Shown: positions 47,701-59,770 of the stretch, one piece after another
Position numbering within the stretch: the first letter of the stretch is position 1
Layout of the letters: each line of letters starts with the position of its first letter
Source: Phyllostachys edulis
Taxonomy: Eukaryota; Streptophyta; Magnoliopsida; Poales; Poaceae
Direction: 5' to 3'
NCBI GenBank assembly: GCA_036346405.1
Contig: CM070550.1
Coordinates: 13,860,115-13,924,114, forward strand
Length of the DNA stretch: 64,000 nucleotides
Notes under the pieces: model-generated
Seen by the model: only the letters and a program-made list of their open reading frames with translations
The model's database searches: none
What the model was told of the DNA's origin: nothing
Position numbers and translations under genes: made by a program

Positions 47701-50700
47701 AGCCAACCGGTTATGGACTAACTTTGTTTATTTCTTTGCTTGATTGATAATAAATACATGTTATCCCTTTTTATAGGGACGACCTGACTTGACCCCTAAG
47801 AAAACAATCTATAAGGAAAATTATCTCTAACAACCCAAACTAATAATAACCTGCCTAACTAATAGATAATACCAAGCACCGAATAGATAGATTCCTAAAT
47901 AACAAGACCGGCCTAACACCTGCGCTGCTACAGTAACCGCATGCTACAGTTCTTTCGTGGATATTGAGCCAGAACACCAGCATACAAGAGGGATGGACTG
48001 ATGACGACAAGTTACCAGAATGACACCATACACCCTAGTTTCTAATTGAGAAATTCTCCTGTACGGAGATGGACTAATGACGACAAGTGACCAAAATGAC
48101 ACCATACACCCTAGTTTCTAATTGAGAAATTCTCATGTACGGAGAATTAATCGCATGAGCTGTATTACCATATGCCACTATATATGCTGGCAAAAGCAGA
48201 ACATATAGTATACAGTACACTTGGAAAGGAGAGGTGACCATACTTAAGTATTCGTAGCATACTATCATTGATGTACCCCAAGCTGATGAGCTGAAAAACC
48301 TTGGACCTAACCCTCTGTAGAAACCTCTCCATCCATCTTCAGCAATCAATCTTTTAACTACTTCCCTGGCTTTTAGCTTGTTTTGATTATCCATAACCTA
48401 AATGACAAGAGAGAAAATATAAGGTTAACTGAAACTAAGGTTAACTCACAGGATGTACAACAAAGATCACAAAAATATGAAAATAGCAATGCAAAATATG
48501 GTGATAATATAAAGAAAGCATCTGCTGAACAAAGCATTTTTAAAAACCCATCTCAAGATATTTAATTTATAAACAGACATAAGAGAAAGGGATTGAACAC
48601 TACTGTCAAGAAGTATGGTTGTGAAGAACTTTGAAGTTTACTTGTTGCATTATCGATACAAAATGTAACTTGTAACATTAAAAATACTGTGAAGTGCATT
48701 GTCAAAATATATGTCATATCTGTAATCCTGTGTGCTTGTGTATCTTTGTTTGCGCTTTGTTCATGTCGCTTGAGTCGGTCGAGCCTGTAGGAGCTATTCT
48801 TCGAGGCTTTAGTCAAAGTAGTTAGCGAGGCATCGCCAAACAATAGATCATGGCTGAGTTTTAGGAGCCACTAGGGCCATGTTTACCAGGCCACGACGGC
48901 ATTATCTAGTTGTAATTACCAGCTATAAATAAAGGGGTAAGAACATCAGAAAAGCTGCAACTTCATTGCAGCACCACAACCTAAGTTTTGAGCTTTGATT
49001 CAAGGCATTTCCAACAATTGGTATCAGAGCAGTGAGTTGAGAGTCCTGGGCAATGTCTGCTCCCGTCCCCGGCGAGTCCCGCAGCCCGCGTCGTTAGAAC
49101 CGACGCCATTCCCCTTCGCCGCCGCCGAGACGAACGCGACACCGTGACCATGGTGGACGCGAGGTCGTCGTCGAGCGAGTGGTTAAGGAAGTCGGCGGCG
49201 GAAAATACCCGACGCTCACATGGACGAACTACGCCAAGTGGAGCCTCCTCATGAGGGTGATGCTGCAAGCTTGAGGGCTCTGGGGCGCGATCGAGCACGG
49301 CCGCCAACTTCGGGAAGATCGCATGGCGCCGAGGCCATCCTCCACGCCAGGCCCGGAAATGATGTCCGGCTCGCCGTCAAGCGGACCGCCGCAGAGGCGT
49401 GGGGAGGCGATCCGAGCCATCTTGCGTTAGGGAGTGACTGTGCAAAGGGCAAGCGCGCAGCGGTGAGGAAGGAGTTCGAGTCCATCTCGTTCCGCGACAG
49501 GGAAAACGTCGACGACTTCGCGCTACGCCTCACCAATCTCGTCACTAGCCTCGCCACACTCGGAGAATCAATCGACGAATCGAAGGTAGTCGAGAAATTC
49601 TTACGTGTTGTGCCGCCCAAGTTCTCGCAAATCGCGTTGTCGATCGAGACTCTGCTCGACATCTCCGAGCTGTCGCTGGAGGAAGTCACCGGGCGTCTGA
49701 AGGCGGTGGAAGACCGCCTCGAGCCGCCGGAGCCGCCACGAGAACCCGGCAAGCTCTACCTCACCGAAGAGCAGTGGATGGAGCGGATGAAAGACCGCCA
49801 GCCGGGTGAGGGCTCCACCAAGTCCAGTCGCAGTGGCGGCAGGAGTCGTCGGCGGTCGCGAGCGCCGCAGAACAAGAGTAGCGGCGGAGGCACCGACACT
49901 AAGGAAGGGGCACGCGACGATAAATGCCGCAACTGCGGCCGCCGTGGCCATTGGGCCAGAGACTGTCGCCAGCCCAAGAGGGAGCGGGCCCATTTGGCTC
50001 AGGCGGAGGAGGCGGACAAAGAACCTGCGCTCCTTATGGTTCAAGTCGACGCCATCCCTACGCCGCCCGAGCTCACAACACTCCACATCGACGAGCCACA
50101 GGCGCAGGCACTTCTCGGCATCAACGACGGCGGCGACCACCTGGAAGGATGGTACCTTGACACCGAAACCACAAATCACATGACAGGCCGCTGCGACGTC
50201 TTCGCCGAACTCGACCGCGCGGTGGTTGGCACCGTCAAGTTCGGCGATGGCTCCCCCGTCGACATCCGCGGGTGCGGCACCGTGATCTTCACCGGCAAGA
50301 ATGGCGAGCACAAAGCACTCAACGGCGTCTACTACATTCCGCAGTTGAGGAACTCCATCCTCAGCATCGGGCAGATCGACAAGAGCGGATCGCGCGTGCT
50401 GATTGAGGACGGCGTGCTACGGATCTAGGACCGGCAGCGTCGCCTCCTTGCCAAGGTCAATCGCGGCCGCAATTGCCTCTACGTGCTTCGTCTCGAGGTT
50501 GCTCACCCGATCTGCCTCGCCGCACGCCACGACGACGACGCTGGCGCCGCACGATCGCCGCACATCAACCGACTCACGGAGAAGATGGGCAAGATGTCTT
50601 GGTCGCGTGAAATTGCCTGAACATGTAGAGCAGCTCTGCGACACCTGCGTTGTCACCAAGCACTGCCGGCGCAAGGCGTTCAAGCAAGCCAAGTCACACA

Positions 50701-53700
50701 GCAGAGCCACTCGAACTCGTCCATGGCGACCTCTGTGGACCCATTACGCCCAGGGGCGGAAGCATATTGGAGGACCCGGTGTCACAGGACACCGGGTAAA
50801 AAAAATTAGTAAAGATTAGTCCATATATACTATACGTGCACCCCCTGGTTCAAAGGTTGTGCACCCCGGTTCAGCCCAACCTCTGGCTGGATGATGCATT
50901 TTGCCAATGTTTGCAACATAAATTACTATTTAGTACATTGTTGTTTGAAAATTATATATACTGTTATATGTATAATGAAGCAGTGAACCCCGGTCATTTT
51001 CGTTCTAGTTCCGCTTCGATTCTTGGCGACACCAGCAAAGGCGTTTCTTCCTATTGTTGGTTGATGATGCCACCCGGTACATGTGGGTGGTGCTTCTCGC
51101 GGCCAAGAGTGGTGCGCCTGACGCGATCAAGAGGATCCAGGCGGCGGCGGAGGTCCAGAGCGGGCGGCGGTTGAGCGTCTTCCACACGGACAACGGCGGC
51201 GAGTTCACGTCTCTGGAGTTCGCCGCCATCATGCCGACCAAGGAGCGCAGCGCCACTTCAACAAGACTACGCCCGCAGCAGAATCTGCGTGGTCGAGCGG
51301 CGAACCGCACTGGTGTCCATGGCGCGCGGCCATCTTGAAGCGAGAGGGCATGCTACCGAATTTTGAGGCAAAGCGATGACTACGGTGTTCTCCTCAATCG
51401 ATCCCCCAACAAAAGCCTCGTCGAAAACGCCTACGAGGCGTGGCACGGACGCAGCCGTGGCCAGCTCCGCACCTTTGGTCGCTGGGCGACGTGAAGGAAG
51501 CGAGGCCACCTCCACAAGCTCGACGACCGCGGCACTTCGCTGTCTTCATCGGCTCTGGAGGATGAAAGCGTCTGCTTTCTGGACCCGACGACGCGGCGTG
51601 TCGCGATCGCCCGTGACGTCGTGTTCGACGAGGATCACGGCTAGAATTGGGCGGCGGAGAACTACGATGGCACGCATCCCGCCAACGACTTCACCATCGA
51701 GTACGAGTACACCTTCGCCCATGTTGCGGCGGCGACAACTCCGTGGCCAAATGACGGGGAGATGAGCTCGTCCGGCCAACAAGAAGGAGCTTCGGACCCC
51801 ACCGCCAGCCGGCTCGGCGTCGCCGCCCACCTAAGCACTCTGCGACACCAACTCCCGCTTGCCCGCTGCCAGATTGTCTCACCGCCGTGAACGACTCGCC
51901 CGAGCTCGACGCATAAGACGACGACACACTGAGACGCATACCGCACCGTGGACAATCTGGTCGGGAGTGGAGCTGCGCCGCCGGGGTTCGCATTGCGGGA
52001 GCTGGACGAGGCCTAACTGCACCTGGCAAGTGCAGGCGAGCCATGCTCATTTGCCGAGGCCGAACGAGACGAGGCGTGGCGTGTGGCCATGTGTGAGGAG
52101 ATCGACGCTGTGGAACGGAACAAGACGTGGGAGCTCGTCAATCTGCCGCACGGCCACCGCCCGATCGGCCTCAAATGGGTCTTCAAGCTGAAGAAGAACG
52201 AGGCCGGTGCGGTGATCAAACACAAGGCGCGGCTTGTTGCGAGGGGCTTCGTCCAGCAGGCCGGCATCGACTTCGACTAAGTGTTTGCTCCCGTCGCTCG
52301 CATGGAGTCCATTCGGTTGCTGCTCGCCATTGCTGCCCAAGAGGGGTGACCCGTCCACCACATGGATGTGAAATCCGCCTTCCTCAACGGAGAATTGAAG
52401 GAGGAGGTGTACGTGAAGCAGCCGTCGGGGTTCATCGTCGCCGGAGAAGAAGGGAAGGTCTCCGCGGCCACAAGAAAGCGCTTATGGCTCGCGCCAGCAC
52501 CGCAGGCTTGGAACGCGAAGCTCGACCACACACTCAAGGATCTCGGATTCAAGCAGAGTGAACACGAGCATGCTGTCTACCGACGCGGCCACAGCGGCAT
52601 GGCCCTGCTCGTCGGGGTCTACGTGGACGATCTGATCATTACCGGGCCATCCATGGAGGCGGTGGAGGAGTTTATGGGCGAGATGAAGATCAAATTCCAG
52701 ATGAGTGATCTTGGTTTGCTGTCATTTTATCTCGGAATTGAAGTCTGCAGATAATGGCGGCATCGGTCTTGGCCAGCGCGCTCGCCACGCGGATTCTCGC
52801 AGCTTGGTCGAATGGAAAGTTGCAATCCAAACAGCACCCCGATCGAGAAGAGGCTCGAGCTCACCGGACAAAGACGACTATGGAGGTGGGCGCCACGAGT
52901 ATCGACGTATTGTCAGTAGCCTCCGCCATCTTTATCCACACACTACCAGACTGGCGTTTTGCGTCGGGTTCGTGAGTCGTTTCATGGAAGCGCCAACGGA
53001 GGAGCATTTACGTAGTAGAAGCACATCCTCCGCTTCGCCACCCAAGACAATCCACTACGGACTACACTACGGGCGGAAGGATGGAGAGGCGCGGCTGATT
53101 GGTTACAGCGACAGCGACCACGCCGGCGACATCGACACAAGGAAGAGCACGAGCGGACGTTGTTCTTCTTTAGGTAGTTGCTAGTGAGTTGGCAATCTCT
53201 CGAAGCAAAGGTTGGTGGCTTCGTCATCTTGTGAGGCGAGTATGTAGTCGCCATCTTCTTGGCGACGCAAGGACTTTGGTTGGCTCGGTTACTCGGTGAA
53301 CTCCATGGGAGAAAAGTCGAGGTGGTCGAAATAAGGCGACAAACAAGTCCGCTTTGGCGCCGAAAGCAAGAACCCGGTCTTCCATGAACACAAGAAGCAC
53401 ATCGATCTTCGTTACCATTTCATCGTGGATTGCATGGAGGATGGGAGCATCGTGGCCGATTTCATCGGCACCAAGGACCAACTCACGACATTTTAACGAA
53501 GGCACTTGGGCGAGTCAAGTTCCAAGAGCTTTGTGCAAGGATTGGAATGGTCTTAATCAAATCGGTCGGCCTCAAGGATTAGGGGAGAATTGTTAGTGTA
53601 ATCTGTGTGCTTGTGTATCTTTGTTTGCGTTTGTTCAAGGTCAATTGGAGTCGGTCGAGTCAGAGGAGCTATTCTTCGTGGCTTTAGTCAAAGTAGTTAG

Positions 53701-56324
53701 CAGTGCATGCGTCAAGCAATAGATCATGGCTGAGTTTTAGGAGCCACTAGGGCCATGTTTACTGTGCCACTACGGCATTATCTAGTTGTAATTACCACTA
53801 TAAATAAAGGGGTAAGAACATCGGAAAAGCTGCATCTTCATTGCAGCACCACAACCTGAGTTTTGAGCTCTGATTCAAGGCATTTCCAACAATATCCCTG
53901 AAAAATCTTAAGCCATTTCGAATTTGCTGCTGTATGCTAGTCACTATAATCAGAGAGATTGCCGAAAAAAGTTCTCCGAAGGAAACTCTCCCTTTTGATC
54001 TCACAATAAGTATATGATAAATTGATCCTAGTAGGACAGCAGATTGCCTTTCCAGTAAGGCAGTAACCAGCATTGAGCATAGAAGTAGTTCTTGCCTAGT
54101 AAAGACAGCATTCCTTAAGTCTAGCTCCTCAGTAGCATGCTATTAGATATTATACCAATACGAAAGTCATTTTTGTCTTAAGTCTGACATCAATATACTT
54201 CAAGACACATTCTGCATGCTCCTAACCTTACTTGAAAGTTATATTGATAACGGAATCAAGTTATAGACATCAGAGTGGCATCAATGTAAAACTCAAGAAG
54301 CACACTAGTGACAAGGGTAGGCCTGATGAAAAGTACTTCATTCAAATCCAGTTAGGCAAAATAAGACACAATAACCAGAAATGAAAAAAAGCACCTGCAG
54401 CCTGGTTTTGATTGTATCTATGGGAGTTGTAACACAAGAGGTCACCGCACCAGCAATAATTCCCCCTGTAGCTTGAACACCGACTATCTTCAACTGGCTA
54501 GGAGCATCTTCTTTATCATGCCAACGGTCAAGAGCACTGTCCAGACAAGTAGAAGAACATAACAGTGAATTCTTTCAAATACCTATGCTAACAAGCTCAA
54601 CATTCAATATTTTAATTTTGAACCTTTTAATGTTATCATCAATAAAGAGAACTCCCAAAACTACACTTATGCACTGGCTCTTAAAAGCAATAACAGCATA
54701 CTACTAGATGTTGTCTCCATCGAGTCGTGCAGACTGCAGACCATATTATGGACTAGTGTGATGTCTTCATCAAATTGCTTCAGGTTGATCATAAAGTTTT
54801 CTTAGTACCCAGTGTATAAAGAAGTATTTATTTACTCTAAAACTACTTGCACTCTACTGGATCAGGTATCCAAATTATCATGGCTACTATTTTTACCTAT
54901 AGGAATATAGAGCAAATGTGAATTGATTGCCATAATAAATCTACCCATGTTAATGCAGCACATCAAGGTAACATTTGAGTTTCTGAAAAATGGATCGATG
55001 CAACGGTGTAACTACCGAATAACAACAGTAGAAATATAACTGTAGTTTGGGATTCTTGGACCACGGTAGACATGGCAATAGGAAAGCAAGATATGCATAT
55101 GTAACTGAAAGAGTCTGTCGGCATTAAAAGGAGCAGTTTTGAAAAGGTTGTGGATAAACAAATATAGCGATTCAAATTTGCCACTGTGTAGAGATGTACA
55201 ATTAACCTTTTCTTCTTAGTTCAACTTAACAAATCCATGCAATTAAACATCATAACATGCACAAGACTGAGGGTAACAAAGTGACAAGCCAATCAGATCA
55301 TCGCTAACCTCCAAATTATGCGCTGGCTGGATCCGTAGCTCGCCCACCACACAGCACTAGATGGTGAGTACGTCATAACAGACAGCCCAAATCCTCTGTA
55401 CAGCCCCCGTATTCCATCAGCCTTTATAATCTTTTGAGCAACATCTATTCCACCCTTATATCTCGCATGACCAGAATATCCTTGAACCATCAATTTCTGG
55501 CTAACCTGATACAGGAAAAAATACAGCACGCGGTAATCGCATTTTCCTAATATAGGACCAATAGCACAGTTCTTTATGACATCATGGAAAATGCAAAGGG
55601 CAAATAATTGGCATACCACATCAATGGGCACAAACACAGTCTGCGAGCACAGAGACGCCGACAAACCACCAAGGCCATTGGCAAGGGCAGCCTGCACTGG
55701 CTCCGACAGCTTAAGTGGTTCGACAAGCTTAAGCGAGGCCGCCTTTGTCGTCTCAAGCGCCGTGAGAAAGATAATCCTAGTCGGGATAGCCCCGGTGATA
55801 ACCGTCCCAAAGCCCCGGTAGAGCCCCGGCACGCCGTCGACCTTGAGGATGTTCCTGAAGGTTGCCACGGCGTTCCTCCTCACGGCGTCCCCGGAGGCGA
55901 CCTGCATCCGAGTCTTGATCACCGAGACCGGGTACAGCGCCACGGTCACGCCGCTGAACATGCCGGCCCCCACCACATAGAGCTTGGTCTTGTCCAGGCT
56001 GCAACATGTCAAACACCGCGATTTGAGAAGAACACACGAACAGAAAGCTACCAAGTAGACAGAATTAACAGCATATTTCTCAATCGCGCTCCATCTGCGA
56101 ACAGGAACAGCCACGGCAACTTCCTAAATCGCAATTTCTAATGCCAATTCCGAATAGCGCATGGGATACGGTATAAAGATAAGAACTAGAGATACCGAGG
56201 AACACAAGAAACGGTGAAATTGGCAACAAAGAACGGGAGAGAGAAGAAGCGGCGGTTACTTATCCCAGTTGATCTCCGTCTGGTGGTGGAGGGAGGGGAT
56301 CTTGGCCCTAGTAGTAGTATCCAT
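44713..56324 (-). CDS. mitochondrial carrier, SLC25A44-like
   Basis: Six coding exons join at GT/AG sites: 56324-56260, 55998-55617, 55505-55309, 54536-54395, 48397-48244 and 44744-44713. They total 972 nt, 323 residues, normal for the SLC25 family. Three repeats carry the carrier signature: PVSVIKTR (about 45-52), PIDVVSQKL (146-154) and PIDTIKTRLQ (253-262). Each is followed by a GLYRGFG or GFYRGLG motif. The first repeat has Ser in place of the usual Asp, a variant I recall in Arabidopsis homologues too. SQKLMVQGYSGH and SPSSAVWWASYGSSQR are typical of the plant group related to human SLC25A44, a branched-chain amino acid carrier; the plant substrate is not shown here. The last exon holds only ten codons, including the stop. 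Introns 4 (5.99 kb) and 5 (3.5 kb) are expanded by retroelements. Confidence 0.93.
45318..47951 (-). mobile_element. tandem TRIM-like retroelement array (LTR-int-LTR-int-LTR)
   Basis: Three LTR copies start TGTTGTGGTCGTTGGTTGGA at 45318, 46019 and 46815. Two internal segments of only about 240 bp (45774-46018 and 46580-46814) separate them. Each carries, in minus orientation, the primer site TGGTATCAGAGCCA two bases from the LTR. Each internal part encodes just a short gag-like start (MASGAAPSLLEKLKANNEEQ). Miniature internal regions with a primer site and LTRs fit terminal-repeat retrotransposons in miniature. The third LTR is split by a hAT element, and its end (about 47951) is uncertain. 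It lies in carrier intron 5, in the same direction as the gene. Confidence 0.75.
47008..47696. mobile_element. non-autonomous hAT element in the third TRIM LTR
   Basis: The ends are CATGGTTGTCACGGCG and, inverted, CAAGGATATCACGGCG. The flanking octamers TTTTAGCC (47000-47007) and CTTTAGCC (47697-47704) differ at one base. The uninterrupted LTR sequence ATCTTTAGCCAACCGG in the sister copies confirms the empty site. The interior is a GC-rich GAGG/AGCAGAGG repeat, which creates long spurious frames on both strands. Confidence 0.75.
47992..48143. repeat. 76-bp tandem duplication in carrier intron 5
   Basis: Two copies (47992-48067 and 48068-48143) share GACACCATACACCCTAGTTT and TTCTAATTGAGAAATTCTC with few differences. 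Noncoding; about 100 bp downstream of exon 5. Confidence 0.85.
49220..50428 (+). pseudogene. copia gag-protease frame of the intron 4 element
   Basis: A 402-codon open frame. The gag part contains EFESISFRDRENVDDFALRL and SELSLEEVTGRLKAVEDRL, typical of the UBN2 gag domain. A CCHC zinc knuckle follows: CRNCGRRGHWARDC. The protease start reads WYLDTETTNHMTG, with Glu where the catalytic D-[ST]-G triad has Gly, so the protease is probably dead. The first 60 residues do not look like gag, which suggests a frameshift near the true start. A stop at 50426 separates it from integrase. Confidence 0.75.
50751..51028. mobile_element. MITE-like insertion in the copia integrase region
   Basis: Integrase coding reads up to HGDLCGPITP (50747), and a related frame resumes near 51027-51060 with LVDDATRYMWVVLL. 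The roughly 280 bp between are AT-rich, start CAGGGGCGGAAGC and end near TTCCGCTTCGATTC. This is an imperfect inverted pair resembling hAT termini. Boundaries are approximate and no duplication was confirmed. Confidence 0.45.
52083..52754 (+). pseudogene. copia reverse transcriptase of the intron 4 element
   Basis: Segments AVERNKTWELVNLPHGHRPI, KHKARLVARGFVQQAGIDFD, HHMDVKSAFLNGELKEEVYV and GVYVDDLIITGPSMEAVEEF are RT blocks in order. In-frame stops occur after IDFD (52278-52280) and near 52348. The YVDD motif is retained. Downstream RNase H pieces continue to about 53500 in several frames. Confidence 0.8.
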
Positions 56325-57395
56325 TGCCTCTCAATCCCTCCGCTAACCCGCGATCCCCCAGGCAAGAAGGCAGAGGGGGCGCCGCCGGAGAGCCGCCACG
56401 ACCGGAAGCGGAGACTCGGCAAGAATGGCTGCCTGGTGCTTGCTCTCCCGTTTCCTTTTTAGCTTTCGTGCTCTTTTTGTCAACAACTCAACGAGGAGAC
56501 GAGACGAGAGGAGAGCATGTGTTCCTCGCCTCCTCTATTTTGGGGTCGTCAATGGCGTCCCGGATGGGGGCTCCTCTTCTCGCGTTGCCCTTTTTCTTTT
56601 CTTTTTTTCTTGAGCCCAAAGAAAAAGGAATAATTGATAATTTATCACTTCAAAATAGAGTAGATTTGATAATATGCTACTGCATGTGTTTATGATATTT
56701 GTGTCAATGATATCTAGATCTCAGATCTACATGTTATAGATATATAAATGATAAATAATCAATTATCAATTTTCGAATCTTTGGTGGTTGCAAATGATCA
56801 AATCCCCCAAAGAGAAAACGCGTGGTCTTAGCTGGGCTCGGTCGCGAAGCCCATCTTTGCTATTTGGGCGGAGGGAAATGGGCCAAATGTCTGTCCCTTT
56901 TGGTTTTTTCTGAGTTGGGCCCATTCGGTCTTCTGCCACTTGTACCTGTTTTCTTTTATTTGCGTGGCGATGAATTGATGAGCAGCAAACTTGTGAGTTT
57001 TGCTAAACTTAATTTTGTTGCTAATCTTGGGGGAAACGGCTGAACAGTACGCGATGTGCATGTACCCAAAGTGAGAGAAAAATGCTTACACGGTTTAGCG
57101 ACCTACATTAATTTCACCGGAGTCATGAAGCGAGTGTTGGTGGAAAAAAAATTATATGACATCGGTGCTATATGACATCAGATCTAAATATACTTGAAGC
57201 CTCCAACCAAATTATCATATGTTATATAGCATTTTCTTCGTGTCACACCTTTAGGCTCCATGCCACGTAATACCGGTGCTATATTCATTTTTTGCAGCGT
57301 TGGTAGATCATTCTCGCCCGCACAGTATAGTTGCATAGCCTTTCAAACATGTGGCTGCTTCGTACAAGCGCGCATTATGCTTGTCCTAGGATCTT
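56325..57395. other. intergenic region between divergent transcripts
   Basis: The first 200 bases should hold the carrier 5' leader and promoter. The rest is AT-rich with no recognised gene. Short ORFs are in overlapping frames only. Confidence 0.4.
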
Positions 57396-57405
57396 TATAT
57401 ATAAA
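57396..57405 (+). promoter_or_regulatory. TATA-like box
   Basis: TATATATAAAAG lies about 800 bp upstream of the first bromodomain codon, with a GC-rich, pyrimidine-rich, leader-like stretch after it (57480-57760). A plausible core promoter for the plus-strand locus, inferred from sequence only. Confidence 0.35.
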
Positions 57406-58208
57406 AGAGGGCTCACTTGAGCTCAACCAGCTGGCCACATCATTCCTTTTTCACTGGCCATCCGATCCGGCTTAGCTTCTGGCCACGCCGTCCGATCTTC
57501 TGCGCGTAGCTGCTTCGCAACGCTCGCACGCGTTGTGGCGTGCTTCTTTCTGGACGGTTCGGCTACTCCCTTTGCCTTTCTCCGTCGTCGCTCACGTCGT
57601 CTTCCAATCCTTTTGGTTCCACGCTTGCGTTTCTCCCCACTTTTCGCCGCCACTCCACTTCGCCGCCGCTTCCCTACCCTCCTCTTCTTTTCCCTCGCAC
57701 CTCTGCAAGCACCTCCCTTCCCGCCCTGCTCCCAACAACGGAGCGGCCATGGCACCTCGCCGCCTCACCCCCTTCAAGCTTGTTGTCAACCTCTCCCAGC
57801 TCCCCTGCACCAAAGACTACCATCGGGCCCACCTCCCCCTTGTACTCGGGCGACTCGACGGGAGAAGGAGGCCGGCGATGATGACAATGTGGCGAGGAGT
57901 GGGTCAATCCGCTCAAGAAGCACCGGATCGAGTCGCGTGGCGACAGATCTCGCCATCGCGAGGTCAAACGTGCCGCCGCATTAGTCGTTGGCTTTCTCTT
58001 TGCTTCACTATGCAGCTGATTCTTTAACACGAGATCTGCTCGTCTCAGGTTGAGGGGCGACGCTGCGAGCGCACCGCGAACGAAGCGGCCGCCGGTGCCA
58101 GGTTCGATTTGTTTGCTGTTTAATGATATCTTCCTAGTCGATGTTGTGATTATTTGTGCCTTTCTTTAGAGAAGAAATTGATTTTTTTTTTGCGAGTTCG
58201 ATTTAGGG

Positions 58209-58608
58209 ATGGCGAGGACGACGCCGCTACCGGATCGAAAGGCGTTGGAGATGATTCTCGACAACCTGCAGAAGTGCGTGTTTCACCTTTTACGTTTACG
58301 CGAAATGAGATTTGGTTCGAGAGTTAGTGAGCTTGGCTTCTTCTACTGTTGTTTGATTCTGCAGGAAGGATACATACGAGGTATTTGTGGGGCCAGTGGA
58401 TCCAGAGGAGGTGAGGGCATTTGTTCGTTTGTCACGCTTGTTGGAGTTGCTAATTTATTAGGGGGGCTTATTGAGTGCTGATGATGCGTGGTTGTTTTAA
58501 TTGATGCAGTTTCCTGATTATCATGGTGTGATTGAGCACCCAATGGGCTTTAGCACCATCAGGAGGAAGCTTGCCAGGAATGCACATCGCTCATTCGAGC
58601 AATATGAG
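58209..58608 (+). pseudogene. truncated bromodomain protein gene, three exons
   Basis: Three exons with consensus splice sites, 58209-58273, 58365-58410 and 58510-58608, encode 70 residues. TTPLPDRKALEMILDNLQKK, DTYEVFVGPVDPEE, FPDYHGVIEHPMGFSTIRRK and RSFEQYE follow the first half of plant bromodomains (helix Z, the ZA loop with PVDP, and helix A). The following conserved exon with the acetyl-lysine-binding Asn (CSNAMQYN region) is not found downstream. The usual HPMDF reads HPMGF. Full proteins of this type have a longer charged N-terminus; here upstream frames (57535-57984) are not clearly related, and the first Met may be internal. Best read as a partial copy or gene fragment; expression cannot be judged. 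Confidence 0.7.
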
Positions 58609-58611
58609 GTT

Positions 58612-59760
58612 AGAATTCACTTTTGTCGTGTGTTTACCCAGTGAAGTAAAATTTGAGTTGCAAATGGAGTGTTGCCATTTGATGGTCGGTTGCTTAAATG
58701 GATGTTGTAGTTGGGTAGAGTGGCCCATTTCAGTTCGTATTATATTTGTCTGGGAGTGAATTTCACCTACAAAGTTCTGTCCGACGCAAGAAGCAACCTT
58801 TCATACGTTTTCCTTTACCATAGAGCATCAACTTTGTAGCGTAGCTCGACAAATGCAGCAACATAGCACGAGTTATCCAATTCATCACATGTTTATAATT
58901 ACATTTCTAGATTTCAACTTTCCACTGGCAATTTCTGCACACGTGTAAAGTGGATAGCTTCATGCGTACTCAGGTTTGTGCCCACTATTGTTTGTTTGTA
59001 AATTATACCTCATGCAAATGGTTAAAATAGTGACTATATTTTTCTCCCTTGGGAAAAAGGATTACAAATTTTTTTTGATAATTTGTAGTTAACATTTGTT
59101 GGTTTGGTTGTAAGCTTTTTTAAGGTCTGTTCCAATCGCTGCATCCAAGTTGATGTGCCTGTAATTCCAGATCACTAATGGACACGTCATTCTATATCTA
59201 CAAACCGCTTTAGACCTACTCTGTATAGTAAATTGTACTGGTAACGTTTTACTTACTGACAATTAGTGGGACTACCGGGGATTAAAACTTCAGTTTTTTC
59301 ATTTAAGGTTTGGCATAATTATTAGTCTAGCTTCAATTCACAGGGGGGGGGAAATAGCACGCCTTGGTTGACATAAGATTGTAAACTTGTAATGGCCTGA
59401 AGAAGCTTGTACTACTAGGAGTTTAATTGCGCTTTTTAGTAGTAAGTAATATCTTTGGTAATTGGTAGAATGGTAGTACTCTCGCTTAGTCACAAGTTTG
59501 ACCAAAAGTTTAGCAATTTATAGTCGCCACCTAATTAGTGATGAGTCCGATTGTTTTCATCCTACAATCGAGCAATGCAGAGCGATCCCAAGAACTGAAT
59601 ATCAAGGATGATGGCATCGCAAAGTCGAGAAAGCGATTGAGGAGAAGTCACGAAGATTGCTTCCTGCAGAGTGAGATCGCTTCCTCCGTGCACGCATCTA
59701 TGTTGAGATACCTTTGAAACATTACTTTGCCCATAAAAATAATTACACCTTCTTTCTTAT
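58612..59760. other. intron-like stretch after the bromodomain exons
   Basis: AT-rich, no exon of a bromodomain gene recognised and no clear repeat termini. A G-run lies at 59344-59351. A short segment at 59580-59690 reads SRKRLRRSHEDCFLQ in one frame but has no context. Confidence 0.35.
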
Positions 59761-59770
59761 CCATGTACAG

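Larger units (their letters stand above)
48712..53891 (+). mobile_element. copia element in carrier intron 4
   Basis: The 5' LTR (48712-49016) and 3' LTR (53591-53891) share GTGTGCTTGTGTATCTTTG and TTCAAGGCATTTCCAACA but differ at many positions and by small indels, so the insertion is old. The flanks ATATA (48707-48711) and ATATC (53892-53896) are a near-match duplication. The primer site TTGGTATCAGAGC follows the 5' LTR. The element lies antisense to the carrier gene. A long gag-protease frame remains; pol is broken by stops and shifts and by a MITE-like insertion. Confidence 0.85.

Noticed and set aside
46916..47706. Frames up to 202 codons, Ser/Leu/Pro- or Glu-rich
   Set aside because: They span the low-complexity centre of a hAT element and cross its boundaries into LTR sequence.
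52013..52552. Frames antisense or out of frame to the copia RT
   Set aside because: They are shadows of the RT frame, which carries the conserved motifs.
57533..58030. Overlapping plus and minus frames up to 164 codons upstream of the bromodomain exons
   Set aside because: Several frames are open at once because the region is GC-rich. None shows the charged N-terminus expected for the bromodomain family, so no exon is called.
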